This document shows, in pieces, positions 24,726-36,836 of a stretch of 64,000 nucleotides of DNA; the first letter of the stretch is position 1, and each line of letters starts with the position of its first letter. Where the stretch lies: assembly GCA_003971905.1 (NCBI GenBank), contig RSEE01000040.1:62001-126000 (forward strand), written 5' to 3'. Below the pieces are notes generated by a model. That model had not been told where the DNA came from. It did no database searches and saw nothing but the letters and a program-made list of their open reading frames with translations. This DNA is from Moniliella sp. 'wahieum' (taxonomy: Eukaryota > Basidiomycota > Moniliellomycetes > Moniliellales > Moniliellaceae). The position numbers were made by a program, and so were the translations under genes.

Positions 24726-25904
24726 TCAGGTCGCCTTTTTGCTCTCGTCAATCGAGTAGGAACCAGGGCCCATGTTGACCAAAAGCAGTAGGCCACCTAC
24801 AATGGAGAGAGTTTGGAAAAAGTCGTACCGCAAAAAGTCGTGGCTGGGGTGTTTCCTGTTGACCGACCAAAAGTTGTTGACTGCCAGGTTGAAAACGGAG
24901 AGGAGCAAGACGAGAAAAGAGGCTGACCAGCGCGCCTTGAAGCCGACGGCAACCATAGCGCAAGCACCCAGGCCAAGCACGATGGTGATGGCACGCAAAA
25001 AGCTCCACTCGCCATGAAACGCAAACCCAATGAAGAGGAAGATAAGCAGAACACGGCCAGCGAGTTGAAGGTAGAGGTTTTTGTCGCTTTCACTCACTCC
25101 GAGCGAGGGCAGGCCAGCGAACAGCCGCTGGCTTTTCTTTTGCACAGCAAGTGAGTCGGACAGGCACATGAGCAAGCCACCCGTGATGGAAAGAGTGCGT
25201 AGGACGAAGTGCCAGTCCCAAAGCATACCGTAAGCGACGCCTTGGATCAACTGGATTCCCAACAGGGCCCCTACCGACGCCTCGGGGTAGCGCCGGGCAA
25301 TGACAGCAAGCGAAGCGGCAACCATGATGATCATGTTGAGGATGAGAAAGATGTGAGTAATTCCCCAAGGGATGTGGCGGTGCCTTTGGAGAAAGTAGAC
25401 TTGGTCGCTCCAATGGGTCACGAGCCGGAACGCATCTTCCAGAAACGTAGCGACAATCAGGAAGCGTCCAAAGCCGGGCAGGTAAGGTTTGAGCGGGTGA
25501 GTGTAGGTGTCGATGAAATCTTCGGCTGTCGACGACACTTCCTCCAGACGGGCAACCCAGGGATGAGACTGGAGTTGAGCCAGAAATCCTTCCGAAGGAG
25601 CGGAAGACGCAGTGGAGCGGGAGGCATAAGGGGAAGGTGCGTATCCCCCGCCACCAAAGCCGCCAGTGGGGCCAAACCCGTTGGAGAAGGCAGAACCTCC
25701 CCCATAGGAGGGAGCCTGGGCATATGGTGCTGCGCCGCCATAGGCAGGCTGTTGCTGGGCAAACCCTGGGGCAGGAGCGGCCCCATAGGCGTGCACGCCG
25801 CTCGAGGGGGCAGCAGCAGCACTGTGTGGGGCGGCATAGGCTCCACCGGCCGCAGCTGTGCCCCGTGCGTTGAGATGAGAAGCGTAGGGCTGTTGGTACG
25901 CCAT
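24726..25904 (-). CDS. ERV29/SURF4-type ER cargo receptor
   Basis: This multi-pass membrane protein packages soluble secretory cargo into COPII vesicles. The reading frame is intact, one of few in this window. Starting at MAYQQPYASH, the first 110 or so residues are Ala/Gly/Tyr/Pro-rich. The family region then begins (FIDTYTHPLKPYLPGFGRFL, FLEDAFRLVTHWSDQ), followed by several hydrophobic segments (about 25330-24760), LWDWHFVLRTLSITGGLLMCL, and the C-terminal FLRYDFFQTLSIVGGLLLL. It ends ESKKAT, a KKXX dilysine signal for Golgi-to-ER retrieval, as in SURF4 proteins. An upstream in-frame ATG at 26030 exists, but the segment between looks like leader sequence (TTPSTTTSSPPPS), so I prefer 25904. 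No intron is needed. Confidence 0.93.
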   Translation of the reverse strand: MAYQQPYASHLNARGTAAAGGAYAAPHSAAAAPSSGVHAYGAAPAPGFAQQQPAYGGAAPYAQAPSYGGGSAFSNGFGPTGGFGGGGYAPSPYASRSTASSAPSEGFLAQLQSHPWVARLEEVSSTAEDFIDTYTHPLKPYLPGFGRFLIVATFLEDAFRLVTHWSDQVYFLQRHRHIPWGITHIFLILNMIIMVAASLAVIARRYPEASVGALLGIQLIQGVAYGMLWDWHFVLRTLSITGGLLMCLSDSLAVQKKSQRLFAGLPSLGVSESDKNLYLQLAGRVLLIFLFIGFAFHGEWSFLRAITIVLGLGACAMVAVGFKARWSASFLVLLLSVFNLAVNNFWSVNRKHPSHDFLRYDFFQTLSIVGGLLLLVNMGPGSYSIDESKKAT

Positions 25905-28900
25905 GGATGGGGGAGGGGAGGAGGTGGTGGTGGAAGGGGTGGTAGAGAGACGGATGAATTGGCGATGCCCACAAGGTTTGCGATGTCCAGTTGCGGCTGG
26001 CACGCCCGTGATCGTGGGACGTGTGATCACGCCTCCTAGCTTGGGTAGGATCTAGAATGCAATGATTAATGATCGATGATGTTGACTTGGCACGCACACG
26101 GGCAGTCTTCAGCCCTCGGTCACCGATGGGTCACTAGTCCCGGATAACCGGTGATTGTCGCCTGCCCCCTCCCCTGGCGTGTGGTAGCCGGTAGAAGAGG
26201 CCGCAAGCTGCAAGACCGAAACGCTGGCTTCCACGTGGTACGTTGCCACGTGGCGACGGAGGTGGGCGTGCGAACAGGCTGCCGGCGGCGCATGTTTATC
26301 TCGTGTGCACCTCATGTGCGTTCCATGCGCTTCTCCCTCCTGCCCCAGGCTGGGATCCGAGGCCGATCCCTCGCCAGTTGCGGCTTACAGCACCTTGGCA
26401 CTCCCCGCCACGGCGTTCGGCGTGGCTGGGTTGGAAGGTGACATGGTGTCAACACCCAGAGAAGAAAATGAACAATGGCTAGTGCAGTGGGCCGGCGAGC
26501 AAAAGTGGGAGGGGGGCACATGCCGCATTTCACACGTCCCAGGTGATATGGCCACCCAAATGCATAGTAAGTACGTGTTAGTGAGGTAAAAAGCCTAGAG
26601 GAAACCCCACAGCAAAAGCCACACACACCATGCCTTGTGCTCCTGAGGCTCAGCGCGCTCAGGCTTGACGAGCTTGACGCGCTCTGAGATCTGACGCCTG
26701 ACGTCGAGCTGAAATACAACAGAAGTTAGTTGATATAATAGCACACCGATATCATAGTGGCGCTCGTCTCACGGACGAGAAAACAACCTTCTGCCCTCAC
26801 TTCCAGGGTGCTCTCCCGAGATTCCTGGTTGTGGGTGGAAAGAAGACTATGCCGATGATGAGGCCCATAATCCTGATGAACTTCATCACTCTGCCCCAAG
26901 CAGCCAGTGGGCACGGCTATTCATTGTGTGATGGGTTAAGCTATGGACAGCTTCCACCTCTCCATCATCTTCCCTCTTCTGCCCCCAACCCTGTGTCTTT
27001 TGGCCACGATGGACTCTGCACTTCGGACGCTGTCCATGGTGCAATCACATTTGTCCCACGATTCACATGCCGCAGCAGCACTGCTGTCGCCTCCAAGCCC
27101 ACACCTCCCCGCGTCATCACTTTTGTACCATCATGAAAATCCTACCTGTATAATTGAGAAGTGTCCTTTTGTCCAAAGAGCCCCGCAAAGCAACTTGCGA
27201 AAACCCGATTCTCCGCCGCATAAGTCTGCACGATTATCGCCCGTCTTTTCTCAAAGACGTCAAATAGTGTACAGAAGACAGGTTCGACACCCCACAGCAT
27301 CTAGAATTCCGTCCAGATCTTCCCATTCCTGGGACGAACGGCTGCAGAGCCTACGCCTAGCACCCCTGTTTCCTTCTACCAATCTGGTGTACCATAGTTG
27401 CCAATGACTTTTCCTGATCCTCAAGTATAGGTGCGTCAGATGTTGTCGTAAGTGCAGAATGCCGCCTCATCTTCCCCACTTGCTCATCTACAGTCAACAA
27501 GTGGGCTCTGCATCTTCCTATGCCTCCACCCCCCCACCCCCCTCTGTAGTGCCAGTGACAATGTCACCACCTTTCGCATCTCCAATCTTAGCCCCTATCC
27601 CTGTAGTCCGCACCCACATCCAACACCTATTTATACCGAACCGACTACTATATTGTCACCCCAGCAACCTCTCGGTTGTGATCAAGTCGAACCCTCCGAC
27701 GATGCGGGCCCTCAAGGCCCGCGACATGCTGGAATGAAAAGCATTCAAACGATTCAGTACCTAATATATATGGGCAATATTCAAGCCAAGTCAGTGCTGT
27801 GTGGCACGCAGCAACAGGCTCGGTTGCTTCCCGCCCACATGTCGAGAGGTGGTCCGGCTGGCAGGCTCAGCGTCCAAGTCCAGCCCCCGGCCCCTCTGCC
27901 CCCTCCCCCCTTTCTCTCATCTTGCCAAGATAATAGTATTGGACCTGAATCCCCCAACGGGCTGGATACAAGAACGGAGGGAATGTGAAGAAGGGACAGC
28001 GGATGCATGTACCACAGCCTTATCTCCCCACAACCGTTGCGCCGTCGCTCTGCCTCTCGGTCCTCGTGTTTGGGCAGCCATTAAAGGAGGCAGATGCCGA
28101 GCCACGCATTGATGACGTAGAGGGGACCGGCCTGCTTGTTCGGCCGGGTACCTCATGTCGTTCTCCACATGTGCAGGAGATACCAGGGTTACCTCTTGAA
28201 CTGGTTGTGGAACGAGCAAGCAGAGCACACGCCGGATAATGGGCCAGCCTCTTCATAGGTTCAGCGGATTTTTGTCCATGTGCTCCAATATAACAGCGGG
28301 TATAATGGCCACTAATTGTTAGGACATACGACACAGGGATAAGTTCTGGCATGGAGGTAACTCATTGAAGCGCCTATAATATAGCTTGTAGGGGTAATAG
28401 TGCAACGGAGAGCGAGACAGCAAATATTCAGTACGAGGAGACCACCGGGCCTATGGCCCGGTCTGCTGCGTCTCGCCACCGTAGCCACCGTTCCACCGTT
28501 CCCCCGGTCCACCATTGCCACCTTAGCCACCGTTCCCCCCTTCGCCACCGTAGTTATAATATCACCGATACGCGCTAGCTGCGGGTGGCTGGGAACGTGG
28601 CACCGGTCGGCACGTGCCTATGACGTAAAAGATGCACGGCGGACACTTTTTGCGTATGACATCGAGATAAAATCAGCCAGTGGCTACGCTCTCGAGCGAT
28701 GGTCAGCAATTGAGGGAGGAGTCGTCTAGCCCTCACACCTGCTCTGGCGAGTGTGCCGAGAGAAAGAGGATGAAGAGAGGAGACAGGCAGCCTTCCTCTT
28801 ATGGATTGTAGCACTCATCGTCTCACGGCCCGCCTCGCCTGCCCTTACTACACAAATACTTGTCATACCATCGACGTCATCCGACTATCACCGATCATCG

Positions 28901-29794
28901 AGATCATCGATCATCGATCATCTGTCACATGTCACCGATCACCGGTCACTCCGGTCACCGGCCTCATCTGCGGCTGGCATCGATATAGTCACTAGTCATC
29001 TGCAGTAGCTAATGGTAGTGCCACAGCAGGGTGTTTCGTGGTGGGCGAACTCCTGCGGGGGAATATAAGATTCAAGTAACAACACTCAGTTTGAGTACAC
29101 TCAGACGTGGTTGGTTGGTCACAGCAGACTTGTGGACGTGGGGCGACTGCAAGCAACTGCGGGCGGAGCGGCAGAGAGACGAGGGGGGCTATCGACAGTC
29201 CCTGTGCCGGGACGGGGGACAGTCTGGGAGGGGCGGGAAGGGACGACGTGTGACATGTGATGTATGATGTGGCGAATGAGCATAGTGGCTATATGTGTGG
29301 GTCGACTGAGGTTGAGTGGTTGAGTACTCAGATCAACGAGTAACTCAGATCTTAGACCGGGGGTATACGGAGAGGTTCTGCATTCATTTTCTCGTAGACG
29401 CCATACTTTAAAGTGCAACGCTCTAAGTACTCAGCGCGCTCAGCGCTAATAAAACACGCCTCAGCTGAGGCTGAGTATTATACTGCCCGAGTCCGCCTCG
29501 TTGAGTCGCTCGCTGAGTCGGAGCCTGTCGAACGTCGAAAAGGCTCTAGAAGAGGCGCTGGGCCAGGCGGCTGGTTATGACTGCATCCGATGGCATCAGC
29601 AGGGGCGGTGCGAGACGGGGCAGTATCAGTGGTGCACCAGCATCTCTTCGCGCACTTTTCCTCTCGCCCTCTCCCCTTCTTGCTCACCCTCGCGCCACCA
29701 GCATCCCCGTCGCCATCTCCAGCCGCTGAGCGTCTCTCTTGTTGCTGTTGTCCACCTTGCCTTTCTACTTGCCTTCCAAAAGCCGGTCCCCACC
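25905..29794. other. Gene-poor 3.9-kb stretch with dispersed repeat
   Basis: No conserved gene is seen. The stretch contains the divergent promoter side of ERV29, a dispersed repeat of family C at 28421-28642, and a run of GATCATCGATCATCGATCAT words at 28885-28950. From about 29480 a GC-rich leader precedes the LRR-RhoGEF. Small reading frames near 27.0-28.0 kb have no domain features. Confidence 0.55.
28421..28642. repeat. Dispersed repeat family C, copy 1
   Basis: The copy begins around ATATTCAG, then has a perfect hairpin CCGGGCC-TAT-GGCCCGG (28445-28461), several CCACCGTAGCCACCGTTCCCC-like subrepeats, and ends GTGGCTGGGAACGTGGCACC..GACGTAAAAGATG. A copy with the same order lies at 43358-43588 and a partial one near 36.6 kb. 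No terminal repeats or coding capacity are apparent, so the element class is unknown. Confidence 0.8.
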
Positions 29795-32700
29795 ATGCCC
29801 ACTGCCATCGTCCGCATACCCGGCGCGGGGCTAACCGGCCTCGTCCCCCAGCTGCCTGAGCCTCCCGTCCTCGAGCGCACTCGCAGCCTCAGTCCCACCG
29901 CTCAGCCCCGTCCCCTCACCATACCCATGCAACGCAGCCTGTCCTCCCCCGGCGACCCTTTTCCTCGCGCCCCACTTCCCCACACTATCCACCTCGAGCG
30001 CAACCCGACGCATACCATTGCGAAAGCCATTGCCACCACTTCCGCTCTTGGCACAGTGCGACACCTGCGGATCCCGGGCACGTGGGGCGGGGACGTTGGC
30101 GGCCTGCTCGACGACGTCCTCCCTGAGGTTGGGCCTCACTTGCTCTCCCTCGATCTCAGCCAATGTTCACTGTCCCACTTACCGCCAGCACTCCGGCTGT
30201 GCACGTCATTGGAAGAATTGACCTGTCGGGCAACCCTCTGCGTGATCCCCCCCCTTGGCTCGGTAACTTTACCAAGCTGCGCAGCCTCACTCTCGATCAT
30301 ACTGGCTTGTCCTCCATACCAGATGAATGGGTAGGGCTGGTGCAGTTGACCTCGCTAAGCTTGGCGCGCAACGAGTTGACGCATCTTCCATCCTGGCTCC
30401 ACCGTCTTCGGCACTTAAGCGAATTGAGCCTAGAGGGCAATCCGTTTGAAGCTCCTTGGGACGAAATGACGAATCTTTTGGCTCCTGCCACACCTCGCCA
30501 TTCTTCTTCCTTAAGCACGGACGGGTCCCTGGTCGATTCACCTGTGGACCTGTCGCCCCGACTCTCCCCCTTTCCAACCCTTTCCTCACCTCGGCTTCAA
30601 CGATTTCGACATCCAGTTCCTATATCCCTCCCTCTCCGCCCCAACTACCCAGGAAGTCGGCCGATAGCCATCTGCACCCTAAGACCCCTACCAAGGCATC
30701 TCATATCAGTTTGAAGTCGCCAAGCAAGATGCTCTCATCCCTCAACATCTCCCCCACCCCCCAGGGCTGGACTGCCATGCTGAAGCACAAGCCGAAACCC
30801 CCATCACGCACCGTCTCCAACCCATCCCGACCTCTGTCCTTCTCGCCAGATGCGGTCGCTCCCCGCGCGGTAGGAGGAACCGAACTGTTCCCCAGTGGCG
30901 TCCGCGCCCGCGCAGTCTCGGGCCCAGGAGCCGTCTTAACGCCTGTGTCTTCCTCACCAGGCACTCCCACTGGCTCAGCCAAGACGATCTGCCAGGCCAG
31001 CCAAGCCGACACAAACTCTGCTCAGCCAAGCCCGCTACGGCTTCCTTCCCGTTCGTTCTCGGATAAGAGGAGTCACGAGGCAGAGGAAGAGCAGAAGGAT
31101 GCCCATGGGTACGGGTCAAGGCGTTGCTGCAGTACCTGCAAGACTTGGAAGCCCTCCATCCTTCTGCCTGCTCCCCTGTTTCAGCCGACATGCAGAAAGT
31201 AGCGCCCTTGCCCGCTGTCACCCCCACCCCCCACTCCACTCGGATGGGAAATGAGGTGAACTCCCCTACTTCGCCCAGCAGTTCGGTCGCCACGCCTTCG
31301 GTCTTCTCCTTTGAATCAGTTTCCCGGCACGTATCCGCATCGTCCCAGTCCACGGCCCGGCTCCCCAGCCTTGCCCCTGGGGTGGCCAGGGAGACCGACA
31401 ATGAGGTTGCCAACCATGTGGAGCATCTCCAATCCCCGCGCACGATGATCCGGGGGAGGCGCAAGGTGCTGGAAGAGTTGGTGGGATCGGAAGAAACGTA
31501 TGTTCAAGGGCTTCAGGCGCTTGTTGACGTGTATGTGGCACCTTGCCGCACTTTCAAGGACAAGCCACCCGTTCCTCTTCAGCAACAGAAGGTAGTGTTT
31601 GGCAATGTGGAGGCACTGCTGTTCTTTCACAAGTATACCTTCCTTCCGGCACTTCGGCGGGCATGCAGCCTGTTGTCCCGGATTTCCTCGCATGAGACGT
31701 GGAAGAGCAAAGATGCCCAGGATCGGTGCCTCCTTGCTACGCAGCAGGTTGCTCAGGTCTTCCTTCAGCATACCGCGTTTCTCCGTACATACACCACGTA
31801 CACCAACAACTGTGACCTAGCCCAGCAAATCGTGATTAGTTGGGGCGAGGCGATCCATCCCAATTCCCCAGGGGACGTGGTAAAGCGTAGGCGGTCGGCG
31901 ATCTTGGATCCCTCCCAATGGAACCGAGGAAATGCACTTCCTGCTTTGAGCCGCAGCAACAAGACAATACCTTGTCGGTAAACAAGCAGAAGCGGGTGCA
32001 CAAGTATCTCAAGAAGGCCGCTGCCGACCCGCGAACGTCGGCACTAGGATTGGAGAGTTACCTTACTTCCAGTTCAGCGCATCCCACGCTACCGTCTGAT
32101 GCTGGAGGACCTGGTGCGGTGCACTGAGATGACACCCGCCTCGGCCGATGGAGCAGAGGGCTGCGTTGGTCAAACCCTCTCCTCGGCCTTGGTTTCTGTG
32201 TTGACGGTGGCCAAGGAGATGAACGAGGCCAACGGCAGGCAGAACACGAACAACGGTTGGGGGATTGGCACACTTACTTTCTCCAGCATGGGCTGTATCA
32301 ATCCATGCGTTTGTCCACCTTGGTTCAGCCTCGCCGACGGCTGCTGAAGGAAGGCACGCTGGTTCTGAAGCGGATTGTGAAACCTAGTTTTACTATCGGT
32401 CACTTCCCTGATGTTGAAGTTGGTGCGCCCAAGACATCGGCTGGGATCCAATCCGCAGTGGCTCGCTCTAGTACGACAGGTACCGGGAAGCTGCCTACGT
32501 TGCAACAGGAGTGGGTGCCTAACCAGAAGGCCACGTTGCTGTTGTGCAATGATCTCATTCTCTTGCTTCTGGAGGAGGAGGTAACGCGGTATCAGAAAGT
32601 CACAACTTTCGCCAAGACTATCATCGCCGACTCGGCCGTCGTTCCTCTACCCTTTTCACCATTCCCTCGCATTCCTCCCCAGGGGCACTGGGCTAACGTC

Positions 32701-32925
32701 GCCCTCGATGGGAGAACGTGAGGGGGAACAGACTTGGGCACTCAAGACCTGTATCGACCTCGCTCCTCGTACAGGCTCGAACCCGAGCAGATCTCCGTTG
32801 ATGGGAAAATGGTGCGCCTACATGACGCACGTACGATTTACTACCTTACCGCTCCTTCGGCGACGGTAGCAGCTGAGTGGGGCAAAGCGTTTTACTCGGC
32901 TCAATCGGAGCGACGCGAGCAGTGA
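29795..32925 (+). CDS. Leucine-rich-repeat RhoGEF (LRR-DH-PH)
   Basis: This is a predicted Rho-family exchange factor. From start MPTAIVRIPG there is a Pro-rich segment. At least four leucine-rich repeats follow (about 30100-30470), for example LLSLDLSQCSLSHLPPAL, KLRSLTLDHTGLSSIPDEW and QLTSLSLARNELTHLPSWL. A long disordered region runs from about 30480 to 31440. The DH domain (about 31450-32200) begins RKVLEELVGSEETYVQGLQ and contains LLPVQRIPRYRLMLEDLVR, the conserved GTPase-contact helix. A split PH domain (about 32330-32920) follows: LKEGTLVLKR, WVPNQKATLLLCNDLILLLL, and the final helix ATVAAEWGKAFYSA. Frame changes occur near 30225 (lost A in LNLSGN), 30590, 31130, 31950, 32085, 32260 and 32640-32740; an intron could explain some of these. 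The target GTPase cannot be named. Confidence 0.85.
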
Positions 32926-33616
32926 ACTAACTTCAACGTCAAAAGTGATGGCGTATAGCGAAGCAAACTGCGCCTTGTTTCCGCCTCTTCTGGACACTCT
33001 TCCACCACGCCTCCCCTCCTCCCCTACTTCTATACCATCACCATCTTTTTTCGCTTTCTCCTTTCTGTTGTTCTGTCTTTATGTGTTTAAATATGGTTTG
33101 TCTTCTTGTTCATTCAATGTACCATCGTTCATGTTCCCCCCTCCCCGTATGCCGGGCTTTGTGATCTGGATGATACCGCCTATGCTTGCCTCTGTTATAC
33201 CGGGCTATACTGCCAACGGCGATAGACCCTCTCCCTCCCTCCTCTTCTGCTCTCATTGATGGGTTTTATGGACTATAGAAAACTGTGAAAGAAGGAACAA
33301 TGTTTGCTTTTGATACTACTTAGTACCTCCCTCTTATAGTCATCTTCCTCTTTATACCGCTACTGCCGATGCAAGTTAAAAATTGCCTCTCTTCGCCTGA
33401 TGTTACGGGACCGACCGGATGGACGAAGAGACTTAGTAGGGAAGAGGGGGCAAAGGTAGTATGTGGGCTCTCGCCTCTAGGACGAGTGACGTCTCCAGTG
33501 CTGCTCGAACTACTCTGTCATGAGAAGACTGATTGTTGCATGATTGTTTGATGCGTTGAACGTGTGGAATTGAAGGGAAGACATATGAGAAAATACAAAT
33601 ACATCATGCGACATAC
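32926..33616. other. Intergenic between convergent genes
   Basis: This holds the 3' UTR of the LRR-RhoGEF and, from the other side, that of the minus-strand unknown gene. It is AT-richer and pyrimidine-rich, with no gene, RNA or repeat that I can support. Confidence 0.55.
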
Positions 33617-35800
33617 TTAGGCACCAAGCAACACCATCGCAGCCGACACAATAGTGGTGGCCCAGAGGGCACTGGCACCGGGAGTTGGGGGCAGACTGCC
33701 CCCCATGCGCGTCCAGCCATCGGGGTATAACTCTAGTGCGATCCGCTTCCCGCGCTCGCCCACCCCCAGCACCACGGGAAAGGCCATTTTCTTCCTCGCG
33801 CGCAGTAATGCGGAACGCGACTTTGTCGCTGTCCTCCTCCAACGACCCAAATAGACTAAAGCAGATGTGCACCGACCGACCGTCTCCCAGCAGCGAGGGG
33901 AGGATCATGCGGAACGGGGCATCGTCCAGGTTCGAGTTGGCGTTGGGAGTATGGGTACGCTTGCGTTTAGGTCTGCGTTTGTGCCTTGGTCCTCGCTGGT
34001 GCTGACACAGGGGGAGAGTAGTGTCAGGTCAGAGGGAGAGGCTTTATAGTTCAGGAGCGGCTCAGCAGTTCTTGGTTCGGTCTCTGCCTCCGTCTCCACG
34101 TCATGGTTCAGGGCCCCGCTGCTTTCTGACGAGTGCAAGAAAAGGGGGGGAGGAGCATCGCTAGTGTTGCAGCTGGAGAAGATGCTGGTTTCCCTGATGG
34201 ATTTGGCCTTGTTGTCCGTATCTACCCATAGGGAGGAAGAACTGTCGCAACTGCACTGTCCTGTCTTGCCTTCCCTTTCATCTCCGGCCTGGATTGGGAG
34301 AGGCAGCCGGATCGGGCATGCAGTCGTAAAGGAGGAGTCCACCGCATTCACACTCTTCGGTCCATCTTCGAGGGACTCCGGGCATGTAAGGCACGTGGGT
34401 TGGGTCCAGGGGGCAGAACAGGCGTGCACCATGGGCGGACTGGTCGGGGTCATTGGTGAGCAGCGTCGATCGAACCGCCCTCCCGCAGCCTCTCTGTACG
34501 AAGCATGGCAGAGTTCGGAAGCCATGCTTGATTCAGTGTGGGTCTGCGCAGGCTAAAGCGTGACTTGAATTTGTCTCGGCGCGGTTTCTGTTCGTGAGGG
34601 GTAGTGGAGGGTGCCGCCGTGGTGGTGGAAGAAGACGCAAACGGGAAGAGCCACGCGACGGATGAGCTGTCAAAGGTAGAAGTGGATGAGGTATGATGGT
34701 TGCGAGCATTGTGAGTGCTGACGCTGAAGCTGGAGCTGCGGCTGGAGCGGGAACTGAGGCTGATGGGGAGACTGGCGGTAGGGGTAAGGGCGCAGGAAGA
34801 GAGGGTGCTGCTGACGGATGTCAAAAAACGCAATGCGCGCTTGGTCCCTGATAGTCCACCCGCTCCTCCAGCTGGGGGCAGAGACACGCGGCGCGGAGAG
34901 GCGGCGGTATTGGTCAAACACACAGATTGATCAGGTTGCTGCGCCCCCAGCCACCGCAAGATGGCCATGTGAGGCTGACAGAAAGGGTGCAATGTCCGTG
35001 GCCATGGAGCGTGGACAAGGACCACCGGGGCAGCGGCCACGTCTGGGTCGCAGAGCGGAAACAAAGGGTCCAGTCCTGGTTTTCCGACGCATGGGCCACC
35101 ATCCAGGCAGCCAAGCCCGACTCCAGCACCAAGGAACTGATGCACCATCCATCTGGATCGAGAGGGAGACCGAGGCTTGACAACGTGTCGACATGGGAGG
35201 TGAGGGCGGAGGTGAGGGCGGTGGTAGCGTGCACGGAGAGTGTGGTGGGAATGAAGGAGAGGCAAACACTTCCCTGTTCAGCTACCCAAGGACTGACATC
35301 TTCTTCCTCGCGGTTGGGCGGTGACGGAGGGCACGTGAAGAGGCTAGCTGGGGGAGGGGAGGCAGACTGATGGGTTATCCGGTGTAATGCGTCGTCCATG
35401 ATGTTCACGTCGAGCATCGCAATGTCGCGGTCCGGAGCGAGGCACAGACTTGCAAAACCGCCCAGCAGAGCGGGGGGATCAGTGTGTGGGTGGGAATGGG
35501 AAGGGCGGCGGGCAGGACAGCAGGATCGGAGATGGGTGGCAAAACTGTCCTCCTCTTCCTTGCCGTTGCTAGCCGTGGGCCCGGGCGGGGTGAGAGGCGG
35601 GGCAGAAGCGGGCCATGGTCCGACGGCTGCCTGACGAGCGCATGTGTCTGTTGGGGGAGGTGGCGAGGGGTTGGCGGGGGCGGGTGTGAGGGAGGAGAGC
35701 AGGCCAATAGTGATGGAGGAGCGGTGTGGGAAGCGCGGATGGGCCGAGGGCGGGGCGGAGGAGGGGGCGGAGCGGCAACACTGGTGGAGGACGGCGACAT
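33617..35800 (-). CDS. Unknown protein with possible C-terminal membrane anchor
   Basis: I do not recognise this gene. Coding is suggested by long, overlapping minus-strand frames that hand over to each other. From MSPSSTSVAA, a Pro-rich part leads to APDRDIAMLDVNIMDDALHR, then VAEQGSVCLSFIPTTLSVHA and GLPLDPDGWCISSLVLESGL (about 35130-35280). A long Ser/Thr-rich region (about 34900-34000) follows, then FRMILPSLLGDGRSVHICF, LFGSLEEDSDKVAFRITARE and VLGVGERGKRIALELYPDGW. It ends with one hydrophobic segment (ALWATTIVSAAMVLLGA) directly before the stop, suggesting a tail-anchored or GPI-like end. Several frame changes are required and introns cannot be excluded. The start is a guess. Confidence 0.5.
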
Positions 35801-36591
35801 GAAGAGAAAGGTAGGCGGAGCGCTCAGGCTGCGCAATGAGATGGAAGGCCCGGGCGGTAGCGGGGAAGGGCAGGCGAGGGGAAGAGGAAGAGAAGAGGGA
35901 TGCTGGACTGGTGGGGAAGAACAACCGATATCAGTGTCGCACAAGCACATATCGCCGTCACACGTGGAAGGGATGATCGATGACAATGGATGAGGCCGGC
36001 CTGAGGCCCTGAGGTTGGCTTGGGTACGTACGAGGGGCAGATGTGTGATCGATGACCACCGATCAGCCAGGCTGGCTCTGGCTTGGTATTTGGCGTTGAT
36101 ATGATATTGACTGGCGTGTTGTGGCTGGTGACGGTGACGGGTGGTATATGATAGCGACGAGCTAGTAACAGAGAGCGGCCAGTGACCAGTGGCAAGTGAC
36201 TAGCTACTAGTTGAACCAGCTATTGGTACTGGTTCCTAGCTCCAGGGACTAGCCAGTGACTAGTGCTAGTGACCTAGTGACCAGGCGCTAGCGACTCGAC
36301 GGGTGAGCACTGGCTACTCTGTTGTTCGGGCCGCAATAGGCCGCAATCGGCCGCCACATCGTTGTTAAACGTGTTAAACGTTAAGCTCGTGAGCTTATTA
36401 GATCTTAGACGGATGGTGCCGTGGGCTGCCGTGCCCCATTTAGCCGACAGGCGCTGTGGCGTTTCTCAATTACGTACAGTGGAGCCCTGCGCTGCGTCCG
36501 CCGTACGAACAGTGCCCCCATTGCGCCACTCTCATTTGGGCCTGAGACCATTGAGGCGTTGGTGCCTCGACCATCTATCGTTACTAGTTAC

Positions 36592-36716
36592 TAGAAGACC
36601 ACCTACGGCCGGTCAGCTGGGCTTCGCCCCAGCTTGGTGCTTGCTCGCCCCTTAGCCACCGTTCCGCGCGGTCCACCGTTCCATCCCCATCATAGCCATT
36701 CCACGCTGGAGGAATT
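36592..36716. repeat. Dispersed repeat family C, partial copy
   Basis: This segment shows the order AGACCACCTACGGCCGGTCAGC, then TTAGCCACCGTTCC..GGTCCACCGTTCC, then CATTCCACGCTGGAG. It corresponds to the left half of the 43.4-kb copy. The long hairpin is shortened and the right half (GGGAACGTGGCACC..GACGTAAAAG) is missing. Confidence 0.65.
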
Positions 36717-36836
36717 TTATCACCCATGTGCATGGCTGAGCGCGCCGGGGTGGGGTGCGCATTCCGCCGACCAACGTGCCAGGGGCAAGATGTGTCAGAA
36801 TCTTTGCGCTTACGCAAGTAAAAAGGGGTCTGCGTT

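Noticed and set aside
24461-24796. A 111-codon minus-strand frame overlapping the ERV29 end
   Set aside because: It has no family features and overlaps the well-supported ERV29 stop region.
28880-28960. A CRISPR-like array from GATCATCGATCATCGATCAT words
   Set aside because: The words are adjacent, short and degenerate, with no unique spacers; CRISPR arrays are not expected in a fungal nuclear genome.
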